Shown: in pieces, positions 30,927 through 41,485 of the stretch
Position numbering within the stretch: the first letter of the stretch is position 1
Layout of the letters: every line of letters starts with the position of its first letter
Assembly (NCBI GenBank): GCA_964398945.1
Contig: CAYNOT010000017.1
Coordinates: forward strand, 1-64,000
From: JBGTGG01 sp964398945
GTDB taxonomy: Bacteria > Bacteroidota > Bacteroidia > Cytophagales > Cyclobacteriaceae
Direction of reading: 5' to 3'
Length of the DNA stretch: 64,000 nucleotides
Notes under the pieces: generated by a model
Told to the model about the DNA's origin: nothing
Databases searched by the model: none
The model's input: the letters and a program-made list of their open reading frames with translations, nothing else
Position numbers and translations under genes: made by a program

Positions 30927-32831
30927 CTAAAATTTATACCGCACAAATGCTTCCATCGCTTCATACTCGGCAAGGCCAAGCTGGTTGTAAGTATTTGCAG
31001 TGGCGTGGTTACGGTCTTCTGCACGCACCCAGAATTCACGCTTGTCGTTGCCCGGGAACAATGCACTGTCCTTTTGCGACTGGTGCTTAAAGACCGCCCT
31101 GCGCTTCCTTAACAACTCCTCAGGACTAAGCGGAACGGCCATCTCAATTTGATCAATATCCCATTCCTGCCATGCACCGCGGTATAACCATACATAACAG
31201 TCTTTCATCCAGGCTTTCTTCTTCAAGCGGTTAATTGCTTCATAAATAGCAGCGAGACAAACCCGGTGTGTTCCATGTGGATCGGACAAATCACCTGCAG
31301 CAAAAACCTGGTGTGGCTTTACTTCCTCCAGCAAATCCACAATGATTTGAATATCTTCTTCCGATAAAGGTTTTTTCTTCACAAGGCCTGTTTCATAAAA
31401 AGGCATATCCAAAAAATGAATCTGGCTATCGGGAATCCCAACATACCGACAACCGGCTTTGGCTTCGCCCCGTCTGATCAATCCTTTGATCGCCATCACA
31501 TCCGGGCTATCAATTTGGCCCGGCTTCTTTGTTTGAATTGACTTCACTACTTTTTTATACAACTTGCTGCTCTCCCCTTTGTTCAACTTGTACTGATTAT
31601 TAAAATCGTTTACAAAATCCGCAAAGCGAATCGCATCATCATCGAACACGGCAATGTTGCCGGAGGTTTGATACGCTACATGAACCTCATGCCCTTGATC
31701 GACCAGGCGGATAAAAGTCCCGCCCATGGAGATCACATCATCATCAGGATGGGGGGAAAAAATAACCGCCCGTTTGGGAAAAGGCTTGGCACGTTCGGGC
31801 CGGTGCTTATCATCGGCTTTCGGTTTTCCTCCAGGCCAACCCGTAATTGTATGTTGCAGTTCGTTAAAGATTTTAATGTTCACCTGATAGGCTGATTCAT
31901 ATTCGGTAAGGATATCACTCATGCCGTGTTCCATGTAATCGTTGTTGGTAAGTTTCAACACCGGCTTATCCAAATATTGACATAACCATACCACTGCCTT
32001 TTTGATGAGCTTGTCATCCCACTTCTCCACACCATCCAGCAACCAGGGGGTTTTTATCCTTTTTAATTCAGACGAGGCCGCTTCGTCAACAATTACAACG
32101 GCATCTGTATGCTTCTGCAAAAATGAAGATGGGATTTGATCACTTACCGGGCCTTCCACAGCCTTTTGAATAACGGGTGCCTTGCCTTCCCCCCACGCCA
32201 TCATAAACGCCTTCTTTGCACGCAAGATGGAACCAACGCCCATGGTGATTGCCCTGCGCGGAACATTTTCTTCCCCAAAGAAATCGCTCGCAGCATCCAA
32301 CCGTGTAACCTGGTCCAGGGTAATCAATCGCGTGGATGATTTCTCAGAAGAGCCAGGCTCGTTGAAACCGATATGGCCCGTTCTACCAATACCGAGAATC
32401 TGAATATCAATTCCCCCCAGCGCTTCTATTTTATCTTCGTAGGCTTTACAAAATTCCTCGATTTCATCTTTCGCCAATTGCCCATCCGGAATATGGATAT
32501 TTTTCTTTGGGATGTCTAAGTGATCGAACAAGTGCTCATTCATAAAGCGCACATAACTCTGCAGCGAATCTTTGTGAATAGGATAATATTCATCAAGATT
32601 AAAGGTGTACACATTCCGGAAACTTAGGCCGGCTTGATGCCGCTTTACCAATTCATCGTACAAACGGATGGGTGTTGAACCAGTCGCCAATCCCAACACA
32701 CAATACTTCCCTTCCTTCTGTCGGGACTTAATCAACGATGCGATTTCATCCGCAACAAAAGCAGCAGCTGCATCAGAATTTTTAAAAATTTTGACCGGAA
32801 TTTTCTCAAAGGCTGTAAGTTCGTTCGACAT
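30927..32831 (-). CDS. nagB: Glucosamine-6-phosphate deaminase fused to PIG-L deacetylase-like domain
   Basis: About 634 residues, twice the length of E. coli NagB. The N-terminal half is glucosamine-6-phosphate deaminase: the LATGSTPIRLYDEL phosphate loop, FNLDEYYPI with the catalytic Asp, and GIGRTGHIGFNEPGSS. From about residue 365 a PIG-L/LmbE domain follows: IFSPHPDDDVISMGGTF, with the zinc-binding HPDD, and a later DPHGTHRVCLAA. The second domain may remove an acetyl group from a GlcNAc-type substrate, coupling two steps of amino-sugar breakdown; that is inference. The ATG at 32831 is preferred to one 13 codons upstream on homologue style. Confidence 0.92.
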   Translation of the reverse strand: MSNELTAFEKIPVKIFKNSDAAAAFVADEIASLIKSRQKEGKYCVLGLATGSTPIRLYDELVKRHQAGLSFRNVYTFNLDEYYPIHKDSLQSYVRFMNEHLFDHLDIPKKNIHIPDGQLAKDEIEEFCKAYEDKIEALGGIDIQILGIGRTGHIGFNEPGSSEKSSTRLITLDQVTRLDAASDFFGEENVPRRAITMGVGSILRAKKAFMMAWGEGKAPVIQKAVEGPVSDQIPSSFLQKHTDAVVIVDEAASSELKRIKTPWLLDGVEKWDDKLIKKAVVWLCQYLDKPVLKLTNNDYMEHGMSDILTEYESAYQVNIKIFNELQHTITGWPGGKPKADDKHRPERAKPFPKRAVIFSPHPDDDVISMGGTFIRLVDQGHEVHVAYQTSGNIAVFDDDAIRFADFVNDFNNQYKLNKGESSKLYKKVVKSIQTKKPGQIDSPDVMAIKGLIRRGEAKAGCRYVGIPDSQIHFLDMPFYETGLVKKKPLSEEDIQIIVDLLEEVKPHQVFAAGDLSDPHGTHRVCLAAIYEAINRLKKKAWMKDCYVWLYRGAWQEWDIDQIEMAVPLSPEELLRKRRAVFKHQSQKDSALFPGNDKREFWVRAEDRNHATANTYNQLGLAEYEAMEAFVRYKF

Positions 32832-32911
32832 TGTATTAGCGTTAATTGGAAACTTTAGCAAGTTAACCAAAAAACATCGAATTTAGCAAGTGTGTGCGGT
32901 AACATATTATT

Positions 32912-33904
32912 ATGAACAAATTTAGAACCTCCCTGCGCCCGATCCAATCCATAAGCAAAATTGCCCTAAATCAACCGATTTTGACGGTAGGATCATGTTT
33001 TGCCGATGCCATGGGCAGCCGGTTTAAAAAATTCAAGTTTGATGCACAGGCCAATCCTTTTGGGGTATTGTTCAATCCTGTCTCCATCCATAAAGCCCTG
33101 GATCATGCTCTTTCGAACCAACCCATTACGGAAAAAAGCGTATTTCAAAACCGGGATATCTTCTATCATTATGATTTCCATTCCGGTTTTTCAGCGTTGG
33201 ATGCAGCAACGCTTACCACCACCATCAACAACACTATTTCAGCAACCCACGAATACCTTAAAAAGACAAAGTGGCTCATCATCACCTACGGAACAGCCTT
33301 GGTGTATACGCTTAAGGAATCCAAAACGGTAGTAGCAAATTGCCACAAAATGCCGTCAACGATTTTCGTGAAATCATTGCTCACCGAAAAAATGGTTACC
33401 GAATCGTTCGCAGCACTTCACGCACGGCTTTTAACGATCACTCCTGACATCAACATTGTTCTTACTGTAAGCCCTGTTCGCCACATCAAGGATACATTGG
33501 AATTGAATGCGGTGAGCAAAGCTTTATTGCGATTGGCCTGCCATTCCCTTAGTGAGGAGTATGCAAACGTACAGTATTTTCCAGCCTACGAAATCATGGT
33601 GGATGACTTGCGTGATTACCGGTTTTACAATCCTGACATGATCCATCCAACTTCCGTTGCAGAAGAATACATCTGGGATCATTTCCTTACCTGTTTTGTT
33701 GATGAACCAACTCAACTATTTATTGAGGAATGGCACCATATACTAAAAGAGTTGAACCATAAACCGTTTCATCCGGAAAGCCCGGACCATCAGAAATTTA
33801 TCAGAAAACTACTGGAGCGAATGGATGGTATTGCCACCAAGGTGAATGTAGCAAATGAGTTACAGCAACTGAGGGCCCAACTGATCAATTCGCGGAATAG
33901 CTGA
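32912..33904 (+). CDS. GSCFA domain protein
   Basis: 330 residues. GSCFA at 27-31 (LTVGSCFADAMGSRF) is the family's namesake motif. With the later VSPVRHI and the D-x-I-HPT of NPDMIHPTSVAEEYIWD it forms the SGNH/GDSL-like hydrolase signature. The substrate is unknown; esterase or acyltransferase activity on cell-wall or glycan material is a guess from the fold. It is divergent from nagB. No signal peptide is seen, so it is probably cytoplasmic. Confidence 0.9.
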   Translation: MNKFRTSLRPIQSISKIALNQPILTVGSCFADAMGSRFKKFKFDAQANPFGVLFNPVSIHKALDHALSNQPITEKSVFQNRDIFYHYDFHSGFSALDAATLTTTINNTISATHEYLKKTKWLIITYGTALVYTLKESKTVVANCHKMPSTIFVKSLLTEKMVTESFAALHARLLTITPDINIVLTVSPVRHIKDTLELNAVSKALLRLACHSLSEEYANVQYFPAYEIMVDDLRDYRFYNPDMIHPTSVAEEYIWDHFLTCFVDEPTQLFIEEWHHILKELNHKPFHPESPDHQKFIRKLLERMDGIATKVNVANELQQLRAQLINSRNS

Positions 33905-34016
33905 ATCTTTTTCTCAGATAAAGTATTAGGTTCAATGATTGCTACTCCTTTTCAACATCCAAGCAAAATCAGTAATCATACTATCAGCAATTTTAATTTA
34001 TCAAGATACACCACAC

Positions 34017-36047
34017 ATGAACGATACAAACAAAAAACCAAACCGGCTGATTGAATCCACCAGTCCGTATTTATTGCAACATGCCTACAATCCGGTCGAT
34101 TGGCATGAGTGGAATGAAGAAGCGTTGAATAAAGCAATAAAAGAAGACAAACCCATTCTCGTAAGTATCGGTTATTCTTCTTGCCATTGGTGCCATGTTA
34201 TGGAAAAGGAATCTTTTGAAAACCCGGACATCGCGGATATCATGAATGAATATTTTGTTTGCATAAAAGTCGATCGTGAAGAACGGCCTGATGTTGATCA
34301 GGTGTACATGGAAGCTGTTCAAACCATGGGGCTGAATGGCGGTTGGCCGTTGAATGTTTTCCTTACTTCGAGGCAACAACCCTTCTATGGCGGCACGTAT
34401 TTCCCGCCAAAAAATTGGGCGCAGCTTCTTACCAGTATTCACAAGGCCTATCATGGGAAACGTAGGGAGATTGAATCATCCGCACAAAAGCTCACCGATC
34501 AATTGGCCGGCAATGACCTTTCGCATTTGGCCCGGCAACAACAAGCACAATCGCTAAATGAAAATTTAACATCACTTTTCAATAACCTGGAACCTAAATT
34601 CGATACGGTGTGGGGAGGGGTGCAAAAAGCACCGAAATTTATTATGCCTTCAATCTGGAAGTTGTTGTTGCGGCAACATTATCTCACCAATAACCGGCAA
34701 GCACTCGATCATGTTATCCTCACACTCCATAGAATTGCAATGGGTGGGATTTATGATCAGATCGGTGGCGGCTTCTCGCGGTATTCGGTGGATGCGCATT
34801 GGTTTGCACCACACTTTGAAAAAATGTTGTATGACAATGCACAATTAATAAGTTTATACAGCGAAGCATACGCGGTTACGAAAGATGAAGAATTTAAAAC
34901 GGTGGTGTATGAAACCTTTGCGTGGTTGCAACGCGAAATGACAAATAAGGATGGAGGTTTCTATTCTGCATTGGATGCAGACAGCGAAGGGGAAGAAGGA
35001 AAATTTTATGTTTGGAAACAGGATGAGTTAATCCCCTTGCTAGCGGAGAACGCCCCACTCCTATTGGATTATTATTCAGTGCAACCCAACGGAAACTGGG
35101 AGCACGGAAACAATATTTTAATCCGCAATAAAGTGGATAGCCAATTTCTTCAAGAAAAAAATATCAGTCGTGAAGAATGGAACATCACGTTGCACAAAGC
35201 AAAGGCAACTTTACTGGAAGCACGCGAAGCACGGACACGCCCGGGACTTGACGACAAGGTTATAACCGCATGGAATAGTATGATGGTCTCCGGACTGGTG
35301 GATGCTTACCGGGCTTTTGGTGATCCAGCGTTTTTAGCATCCGCTAAAAGGAATATCGAATTTTTAGAAAAGCATTTGATTAACGGAAACAAAATCGCGC
35401 GTTCGTTTAAAGGCAAACCTTCAAACGTGCAGGGTTTTCTTGATGATTATGCTTTCACGGTCCAGGCATATTTACAACTGTATCAGGTTACTTTCAATGA
35501 AGAATACTTAAAAAAGGGACGCACATTATTGGAATACACGCTGGTGAATTTTTATGATAAAAAGGATGGTTTCTTTTTTTACTATGGGGAAGAATCAGAA
35601 TCGTTGATTGCCCGAAACAAGGAAATTTACGATAACGTAATCCCGGCATCAAATTCCATGATGGCACAAAACTTATTTCACTATGGGATTATCTTTGACA
35701 ATACTGATTGGAAAGAAATCTCCAAAAATATGATCGAGCGTGTGCAGCATGGCGCAATAAACGAACCAACGTATATGTCGCAATGGGCAATGGTTTCATT
35801 GGGGATGCAAAAGGAAATGGCTGAAGTGGTCTTCGTTGGAACAGAAGCCGAAGAATTCAGGAAAATATTTCAAAAGCAATTTCATCCCTTTGCCCTTACG
35901 ATGGGTACGCGGGATAAGAGCGTGCTCCCGCTTGTGGCAGAAAAATCTTCGCTTACCAATAAAACAACTATCTATGTTTGCTTCAACAACACCTGCAAAC
36001 GTCCGGTGTTTTCTGTGGAAGATGCAATTGCCCAACTCACTCAATAA
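34017..36047 (+). CDS. Thioredoxin-domain protein YyaL/DUF255 type
   Basis: About 676 residues. It starts MNDTNKKPNRLIESTSPYLLQHAYNPVDWHEW, the typical opening. A thioredoxin-like domain has the redox motif CHWC (Cys56 and Cys59). A long alpha/alpha-barrel region follows (GGGFSRYSVDAHWFAPHFEKMLYD, TRPGLDDKVITAWNSMM), resembling N-acylglucosamine 2-epimerases. The function is unresolved in bacteria and archaea. The chosen ATG excludes a spurious N-terminal extension from an upstream ATG at 33939. Confidence 0.92.
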   Translation: MNDTNKKPNRLIESTSPYLLQHAYNPVDWHEWNEEALNKAIKEDKPILVSIGYSSCHWCHVMEKESFENPDIADIMNEYFVCIKVDREERPDVDQVYMEAVQTMGLNGGWPLNVFLTSRQQPFYGGTYFPPKNWAQLLTSIHKAYHGKRREIESSAQKLTDQLAGNDLSHLARQQQAQSLNENLTSLFNNLEPKFDTVWGGVQKAPKFIMPSIWKLLLRQHYLTNNRQALDHVILTLHRIAMGGIYDQIGGGFSRYSVDAHWFAPHFEKMLYDNAQLISLYSEAYAVTKDEEFKTVVYETFAWLQREMTNKDGGFYSALDADSEGEEGKFYVWKQDELIPLLAENAPLLLDYYSVQPNGNWEHGNNILIRNKVDSQFLQEKNISREEWNITLHKAKATLLEAREARTRPGLDDKVITAWNSMMVSGLVDAYRAFGDPAFLASAKRNIEFLEKHLINGNKIARSFKGKPSNVQGFLDDYAFTVQAYLQLYQVTFNEEYLKKGRTLLEYTLVNFYDKKDGFFFYYGEESESLIARNKEIYDNVIPASNSMMAQNLFHYGIIFDNTDWKEISKNMIERVQHGAINEPTYMSQWAMVSLGMQKEMAEVVFVGTEAEEFRKIFQKQFHPFALTMGTRDKSVLPLVAEKSSLTNKTTIYVCFNNTCKRPVFSVEDAIAQLTQ

Positions 36048-36068
36048 TTTTGTAACTTCATATCCTCC

Positions 36069-37775
36069 ATGAAATCAACCCGCGTTATCCCTCTCATTGC
36101 ACTCAGTGTGGCGTTAACCAGCACGTTGCTCATATTTCTTAGCACAGGCAGAATATCACAAACCCATGATGAAGCAGGGCATATAGCAGCAGGCCTGGAA
36201 TGGATGCAAGGCACCTATCACCTCTCACCACAAAACCCACCGCTATCGCGAGTGGGAGCGGCAATTGGCCCGTACATAGAAGGTGTTCGAATTGAAATCC
36301 CCGCGGGGTTTTACGAGAACTACTGGAGTTTCGGTGGCGCTTCTTCCCTTGCACAAAAGCCAATGAAAGCAACGGGGGATTATCGTTACCAATTGCAACT
36401 TGCCCGAATTGGGGTGGTCCCTTTTTTTATGGCTGGTTTAGTATTGGTTTTTCTTTTAGGAAAACACATCGCTGGGCCAATTGCCGGGAGCATAAGTGTA
36501 ATCATCCTCGCCACTACTGCAGTAGTGATGGCACATGCAGGTCTCGCCACCACGGATGTACCCTCAATGACAACATACTTACTTGCCATTTACCTGCTAG
36601 TTATCTGGATTGAAAAACCGACACACATCAGAAGTTGTTGGCTAGGAATAGGAATAGCCGTTGCTGTCTGCACCAAATTTACCGCTATTGCTTTTATCGC
36701 ACCGGCTGTTATTCTTTTCTATCTGTCGGGGATGAAGAAAAATCAAACCACTGCTTCCTTTGGATTTTATAGTAAACAGTTCGGTATCGCTATTGCTTTA
36801 TCTTTATTGGCAACCTGGGCGATCTATCAGTTTTCATTTGGTGAAGTTAGTGCCATACCCCATGATGATTTTATTGGGGTACAGGATTGCTACAAAGATG
36901 ATCCACTCGCCAGCATGGTGGCTTCCTGGACTGTTCCTGCACCAGAATTTTTTAAAGGGATACTGGATAACTGGTGTGCGAATCAAAAACCATTGGCCGG
37001 ATATTTATTTGAAGAAATCAAACCCACGGGTACATGGATGTTTTATCCGGTGGCATTCCTCTTTAAGACATCACTATCGATGCTATTCTTATTTGGGGCT
37101 TCGATTTTTTTTCTGATAAAATTTAAACTTTATGATTGGAGGATTACCGGTATCTTCGGTACGATCGTCATCATTTTTTCCTTAAGCCTTCTCAGTCATC
37201 AAAATATTGGAATCCGTCATATTATCCATGTCTATCCCCTTATTGCACTGGTTCTTGGCACCACGATTACGCTTGCGTTGAAAAAATTGGAATCGAAGAA
37301 GCAAATCCTATTAAGCGCAATCGTTGGTATATTTTTAGTATTGCAAATTGCAGGTGCTTATCGCAGTTGGCCCTACATGCTATCGTATTTCAATCCATTG
37401 GCGGGCAATGAACCCGGTGAAATTATTGTGGATAGCGATCTGTATTGGGGACAAGGCATGTATGAACTGGAAGATTTTTTTGAAGATAAAGATGTTGATT
37501 CCCTTACGATTGCCATTTTTCACACCCATGATTTCTGTGAATATAACTTACCTTCTATCCGGTTTCTGTATCCGGAAGCAACTGCAAAAGGTTGGATCGC
37601 CATTGATGAGTTCACCTATAGAAAAATCCCAAACTGGATAATGGACGATCCGTGCAATGCCGGGGCCTATTCACTATTTGATACCCCTTTTGATAAACGA
37701 TATGAATGGCTGCGGGAATATGAACCCGTAGCCCGCGTTGGTGGCAATGCTATTCGTGTATATTATATAGAATAA
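36069..37775 (+). CDS. Multipass membrane glycosyltransferase (PMT/ArnT-like)
   Basis: 568 residues with about ten hydrophobic helices. Soon after the first helix comes THDEAGHIAAG, and then NPPLSRVGAAI. This acidic-first-loop plus N/H-P-P-L pattern marks GT-C fold glycosyltransferases of the PMT_2/ArnT type, which use polyprenyl-linked sugars at the periplasmic face. A soluble C-terminal domain (VDSDLYWGQGMYELEDFF and following) resembles those of Bacteroidota homologues. Donor and acceptor are unknown. It starts 21 bases after the YyaL-type gene, so the two may share a transcript. Confidence 0.85.
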   Translation: MKSTRVIPLIALSVALTSTLLIFLSTGRISQTHDEAGHIAAGLEWMQGTYHLSPQNPPLSRVGAAIGPYIEGVRIEIPAGFYENYWSFGGASSLAQKPMKATGDYRYQLQLARIGVVPFFMAGLVLVFLLGKHIAGPIAGSISVIILATTAVVMAHAGLATTDVPSMTTYLLAIYLLVIWIEKPTHIRSCWLGIGIAVAVCTKFTAIAFIAPAVILFYLSGMKKNQTTASFGFYSKQFGIAIALSLLATWAIYQFSFGEVSAIPHDDFIGVQDCYKDDPLASMVASWTVPAPEFFKGILDNWCANQKPLAGYLFEEIKPTGTWMFYPVAFLFKTSLSMLFLFGASIFFLIKFKLYDWRITGIFGTIVIIFSLSLLSHQNIGIRHIIHVYPLIALVLGTTITLALKKLESKKQILLSAIVGIFLVLQIAGAYRSWPYMLSYFNPLAGNEPGEIIVDSDLYWGQGMYELEDFFEDKDVDSLTIAIFHTHDFCEYNLPSIRFLYPEATAKGWIAIDEFTYRKIPNWIMDDPCNAGAYSLFDTPFDKRYEWLREYEPVARVGGNAIRVYYIE

Positions 37776-37911
37776 GCAGAAACCATTATTGTCATAATTA
37801 CGGATTATCCCATTGTTTAAAAGCACTGGAAACATAAAAGGATTTTTAATAACAAATTAATCCTTTTCTTTGTACCCGGTTACTAAGTTTGCGCTTTGCC
37901 GATATCTGTGT

Positions 37912-38580
37912 ATGACGAATCAAAAGTGGATTAATTTTTATAAAAAGTGCCTGCGGTTTTCTAAGTACTTCGTTGTCAGTAGCATCATCCTTATACTCTT
38001 ACAAACCGCGTTCGGTTACTGGTTGATCTCTTCCCGGTGGTCCATCTTTTTAACCGATGCACAAATGGTGGGCCTGGCAGATGAAATAAATCAGGTAAAA
38101 CCATTGCCGGACAATTTCATAGCCTTGTATGATGAACTCTATCCGAACGCGATCCATACCTCCATGACCAAACAACTCTTTGTAAACTACGGGACCCGAA
38201 TCCTATTCAGAAGGCGCCAGATAGAAAACCTGCCCCATTGTGCATGCGACCTGGTCTATGATATACAAGTCAAAAGCAACAAAGTACTGGCCGATGTGCA
38301 TTGGCCGGGCCGGTTGCAAGAATTGGAATATGGCTTTGCCATTGAAGACTTCAGCACACCGGGGAAATGTTTTGATTATGTGGTACAAAACAAGATCGCC
38401 AATCTAAAAGCCACGTTGCCCGAAGAGTTTGGGGATTTTCTGACAAAAGACATTGGTAGAATGACCACGGATGAACTTATTGAAATGATCATGTTGGTAA
38501 AGGAAAAAGATTTTCACCGCTTCAAAGACCCACAAAAATTTGAAGAAGAATTTCAAAAACTAAAAAACAAACTTGAATAA
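37912..38580 (+). CDS. Single-pass membrane protein, function unknown
   Basis: About 222 residues from ATG 37912 (an in-frame ATG at 37870 is also possible). One N-terminal membrane helix (about 19-40) is followed by a soluble domain with a CAC pair (NLPHCACDLVYDIQ) and a third cysteine in PGKCFDYVV. The C-terminus is a charged helix (FHRFKDPQKFEEEFQKLKNKLE). The stretch LPDNFIALYDELYPN resembles N-terminal parts of Bacteroidota transglycosylase-like proteins, but I see no catalytic Glu motif. I cannot assign a function. Confidence 0.75.
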   Translation: MTNQKWINFYKKCLRFSKYFVVSSIILILLQTAFGYWLISSRWSIFLTDAQMVGLADEINQVKPLPDNFIALYDELYPNAIHTSMTKQLFVNYGTRILFRRRQIENLPHCACDLVYDIQVKSNKVLADVHWPGRLQELEYGFAIEDFSTPGKCFDYVVQNKIANLKATLPEEFGDFLTKDIGRMTTDELIEMIMLVKEKDFHRFKDPQKFEEEFQKLKNKLE

Positions 38581-38896
38581 GCCCCACTTCGAAATTCTTT
38601 CTTATGATAGTCCGTAAATCTATTGTTCTAAACTAGTGTACAGTTTATGTGCGCTGCATAGTTGGCATGTATAATTAGTTGGCGTGGGCGCCTTCTGATG
38701 TATTTGCGCGGCCTACACATTTGAAATATCTGATAAAGTCCTTTCCGCGCAATAAGCATACGTCTAAATAGCTCGCAAAAGATTCACTTTATTTGTATAA
38801 GTAGACATAGTAGTCTCTGGCTGTTGGTATCTTTGGGGACTATCAAATTCTTTTTTAATTTACTCCATTCTTGTAGATTGAATGGGAAACGCGTAA
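38581..38896. other. 316-base spacer before priA
   Basis: No gene seen. A perfect 8-bp inverted repeat, TTGCGCGG (38704-38711) with CCGCGCAA (38745-38752), encloses 33 bases and could be an RNA stem. A -7-like TATCTTTG lies at 38828-38835, about 60 bases before priA, without a clear -33 partner. Confidence 0.5.
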
Positions 38897-41404
38897 ATGG
38901 AATCATCCCCACCACCACTTCAGCCGGATTATGATCAAACCCTCTTTGCGGAGGTGTTGTTGCCGGTCCCTGTTCCGAAGTTTTTTACTTATCGGGTTCC
39001 GCTTACAATGAACCCGCATGCGAAAGTGGGCATTCGTGCCATTGTACAATTTGGTGATCGGAAAATTATCACCGGATTAATTGTCCAGCTTCACAACCAA
39101 CCTCCAAAAGAATACGAAGCAAAATATATTCTGGACTTGCTCGATGAGTTCCCGGTCGTATACGATGTGCAACTTCAACTTTTTGAGTGGCTGAGTTCCT
39201 ATTACATGTGCGCCATGGGCGAAGTGATGAACGCTGCACTACCATCAGGGTTGCGATTATCCAGCGAATCAATGGTACAACTCAATCCGGAATTTGACTT
39301 CGAAAACAGCGTGCATCATTTTTCGGAAAAGGAAGAATTACTCCTGAGCCATTTAAAAACCTCGCCTCAGTCCTATTCTGAAATTTCAAAAATACTAGGG
39401 GTCAAAACCCTTTACAGCATCATCAAGTCATTGACTGCGAAAGAGGCAATTCTACTGTATGAAGAAATCGTTGACAAGTATACACCAAAGACTGAAACCC
39501 GCATCCGGTTAACGAAAGCAAATGCCAATGAACAATCCATTCAACAGCTTTTTGAAACCTTTGCCAAAAAACCCAAACAAGAAGCAATCTTATTAAAATA
39601 CTTGCAGGAAGTACCTGTGTTTAGGGATGCATCTTTAAACACAATGGGGGTTTCAAAAGCAACACTCCTGGAAGGTGACGTCTCTGCATCTTCATTAAAT
39701 ACATTGATCAAAAACAATTACTTTGAAAGTTTTGAGATCATCGTCCCCCGTTTTCCGCTGGATGCAGAAACAGATATTCAGGATATTTTATTAAGCGAGG
39801 AACAGCAACATGCCCAGCAGGGGATTTTCAAAAGTTTTGATCAACATTCGTATACACTTTTGCACGGTATTACCGGAAGTGGTAAAACAGAAATTTACAT
39901 CAACCTCATTAAACGCGCCCTGGATAGTGGCGCACAGGTATTGTACCTCCTTCCGGAGATCGCACTGACCACGCAAACTGTAACGCGGTTAAAAAAAATA
40001 TTTGGCAGTTTGATGGGCGTGTACCACTCCCGCTTCTCGGACAATGAACGCGTTGAAGTTTGGAATGGAACACTCACCGGGCGTTTTAAATTAATTGTAG
40101 GCGTACGCTCCTCCGTGTTTCTCCCCTTTGACAATTTGGGCCTTATCATTGTTGATGAAGAACATGATCCATCCTATAAGCAACAAGAACCCGCACCACG
40201 CTACAATGCACGGGATGTTGCCTTGATGATGGGGAAACTCCACCATGCCAAAGTACTACTCGGCTCGGCTACCCCCTCCGTTGAATCATATTACCAGGCA
40301 CATCAAAATAAATACGGACTGGTTAACCTTGTCAAACGGTATGGGGAAGCACAACTTCCTGAAATTATCCTTGCGGATATGGACCAGGAGCGAAAAAACA
40401 AAACGATCAAAGGGGAATTCTCAAAAACGCTTCTAACAGAACTTGAGAATTGCCTGGCCAATAACGAACAAGCGATCATCTTTCAAAACCGGAGAGGGTA
40501 TTCGCCCATGGTCAACTGCCAGGATTGTGGATGGGTGCCCAAATGTGTGAACTGTGCCGTGTCGCTCACCTATCATCAATACCGCCATGCATTGGTATGC
40601 CATTATTGTGGATATAAAGAAATGCTTCCCGCAAACTGTCCGGCTTGTTCCAGCACACGGATCCTTACCGTAGGGTATGGTACTGAAAAATTGGAAGAGG
40701 AATTACAAGTACGTTTTCCTGATTCCAAAGTCCAGCGAATGGATTGGGATACAACGCGTACTAAAACGGGATATGAAACCATTATCACCAATTTTGAAGA
40801 AGGGCGAACCAATATTTTGGTGGGAACACAAATGGTAACAAAGGGATTGGACTTTGACCATGTAAGTGTTGTTGGCGTTTTCAATGCTGATCGCATGATG
40901 CACTTCCCTGACTTTCGTGCGTTCGAACGGGCATTTCAATTAATTACACAAGTAAGTGGTCGCGCAGGCAGGAGGGAAAAACCGGGCAAAGTAATTATCC
41001 AAACCGCAAGCACGGACCATCCTGTTTTGAAATATGTTTTGGAAAACAACTTCGAACAATTTTACCAACGCGAATTGGATGACCGTTTTCAAAACCACTA
41101 CCCTCCCTTTACACGGCTTATCGAAGTTACCCTAAAAAACATAGATGCTAAAGTTGCAACTGCAGGTGCCCTTCATTTTATTGAAATCCTTCGAAAGAAA
41201 CTCCCCGGAACAACCGTGCTGGGCCCCGGTGACCCGATGGTACCTAAGATCAGGAATCAATACCTGAAGCGAATCCTGATCAAGATTGATCGTGGGAGTG
41301 GAAAGCTTAGTGAAATCAAAAACCGGATACAGGCTGCCATTCATTTGTTTTCCAAAGAAAAAGACTTTCGAAAAGTACGGATCATCATAAACGTTGATCC
41401 TTAA
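38897..41404 (+). CDS. priA: Primosomal protein N', replication restart helicase
   Basis: 835 residues. It restarts stalled replication forks by recognising fork DNA and loading the replicative helicase. The N-terminal DNA-binding domain is FAEVLLPVPVPKFFTYRVP. The helicase core has Walker A LLHGITGSGKTEIY and the DEEH box in LIIVDEEHD. The zinc region has eight cysteines in CQDCGWVPKCVNCAV, CHYCGYK and CPACSS. The C-terminal motifs GTQMVTKGLDFD and QVSGRAGRREKPGKV complete it. Length and order are normal for PriA. Confidence 0.97.
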   Translation: MESSPPPLQPDYDQTLFAEVLLPVPVPKFFTYRVPLTMNPHAKVGIRAIVQFGDRKIITGLIVQLHNQPPKEYEAKYILDLLDEFPVVYDVQLQLFEWLSSYYMCAMGEVMNAALPSGLRLSSESMVQLNPEFDFENSVHHFSEKEELLLSHLKTSPQSYSEISKILGVKTLYSIIKSLTAKEAILLYEEIVDKYTPKTETRIRLTKANANEQSIQQLFETFAKKPKQEAILLKYLQEVPVFRDASLNTMGVSKATLLEGDVSASSLNTLIKNNYFESFEIIVPRFPLDAETDIQDILLSEEQQHAQQGIFKSFDQHSYTLLHGITGSGKTEIYINLIKRALDSGAQVLYLLPEIALTTQTVTRLKKIFGSLMGVYHSRFSDNERVEVWNGTLTGRFKLIVGVRSSVFLPFDNLGLIIVDEEHDPSYKQQEPAPRYNARDVALMMGKLHHAKVLLGSATPSVESYYQAHQNKYGLVNLVKRYGEAQLPEIILADMDQERKNKTIKGEFSKTLLTELENCLANNEQAIIFQNRRGYSPMVNCQDCGWVPKCVNCAVSLTYHQYRHALVCHYCGYKEMLPANCPACSSTRILTVGYGTEKLEEELQVRFPDSKVQRMDWDTTRTKTGYETIITNFEEGRTNILVGTQMVTKGLDFDHVSVVGVFNADRMMHFPDFRAFERAFQLITQVSGRAGRREKPGKVIIQTASTDHPVLKYVLENNFEQFYQRELDDRFQNHYPPFTRLIEVTLKNIDAKVATAGALHFIEILRKKLPGTTVLGPGDPMVPKIRNQYLKRILIKIDRGSGKLSEIKNRIQAAIHLFSKEKDFRKVRIIINVDP

Positions 41405-41485
41405 GGGAAAAATTAATTAGAAAGTTTTTTGAATCTTGGATTCAAAAAATAGTTAGCTTCGCAGGTTGACTTTAATCAAAACACT

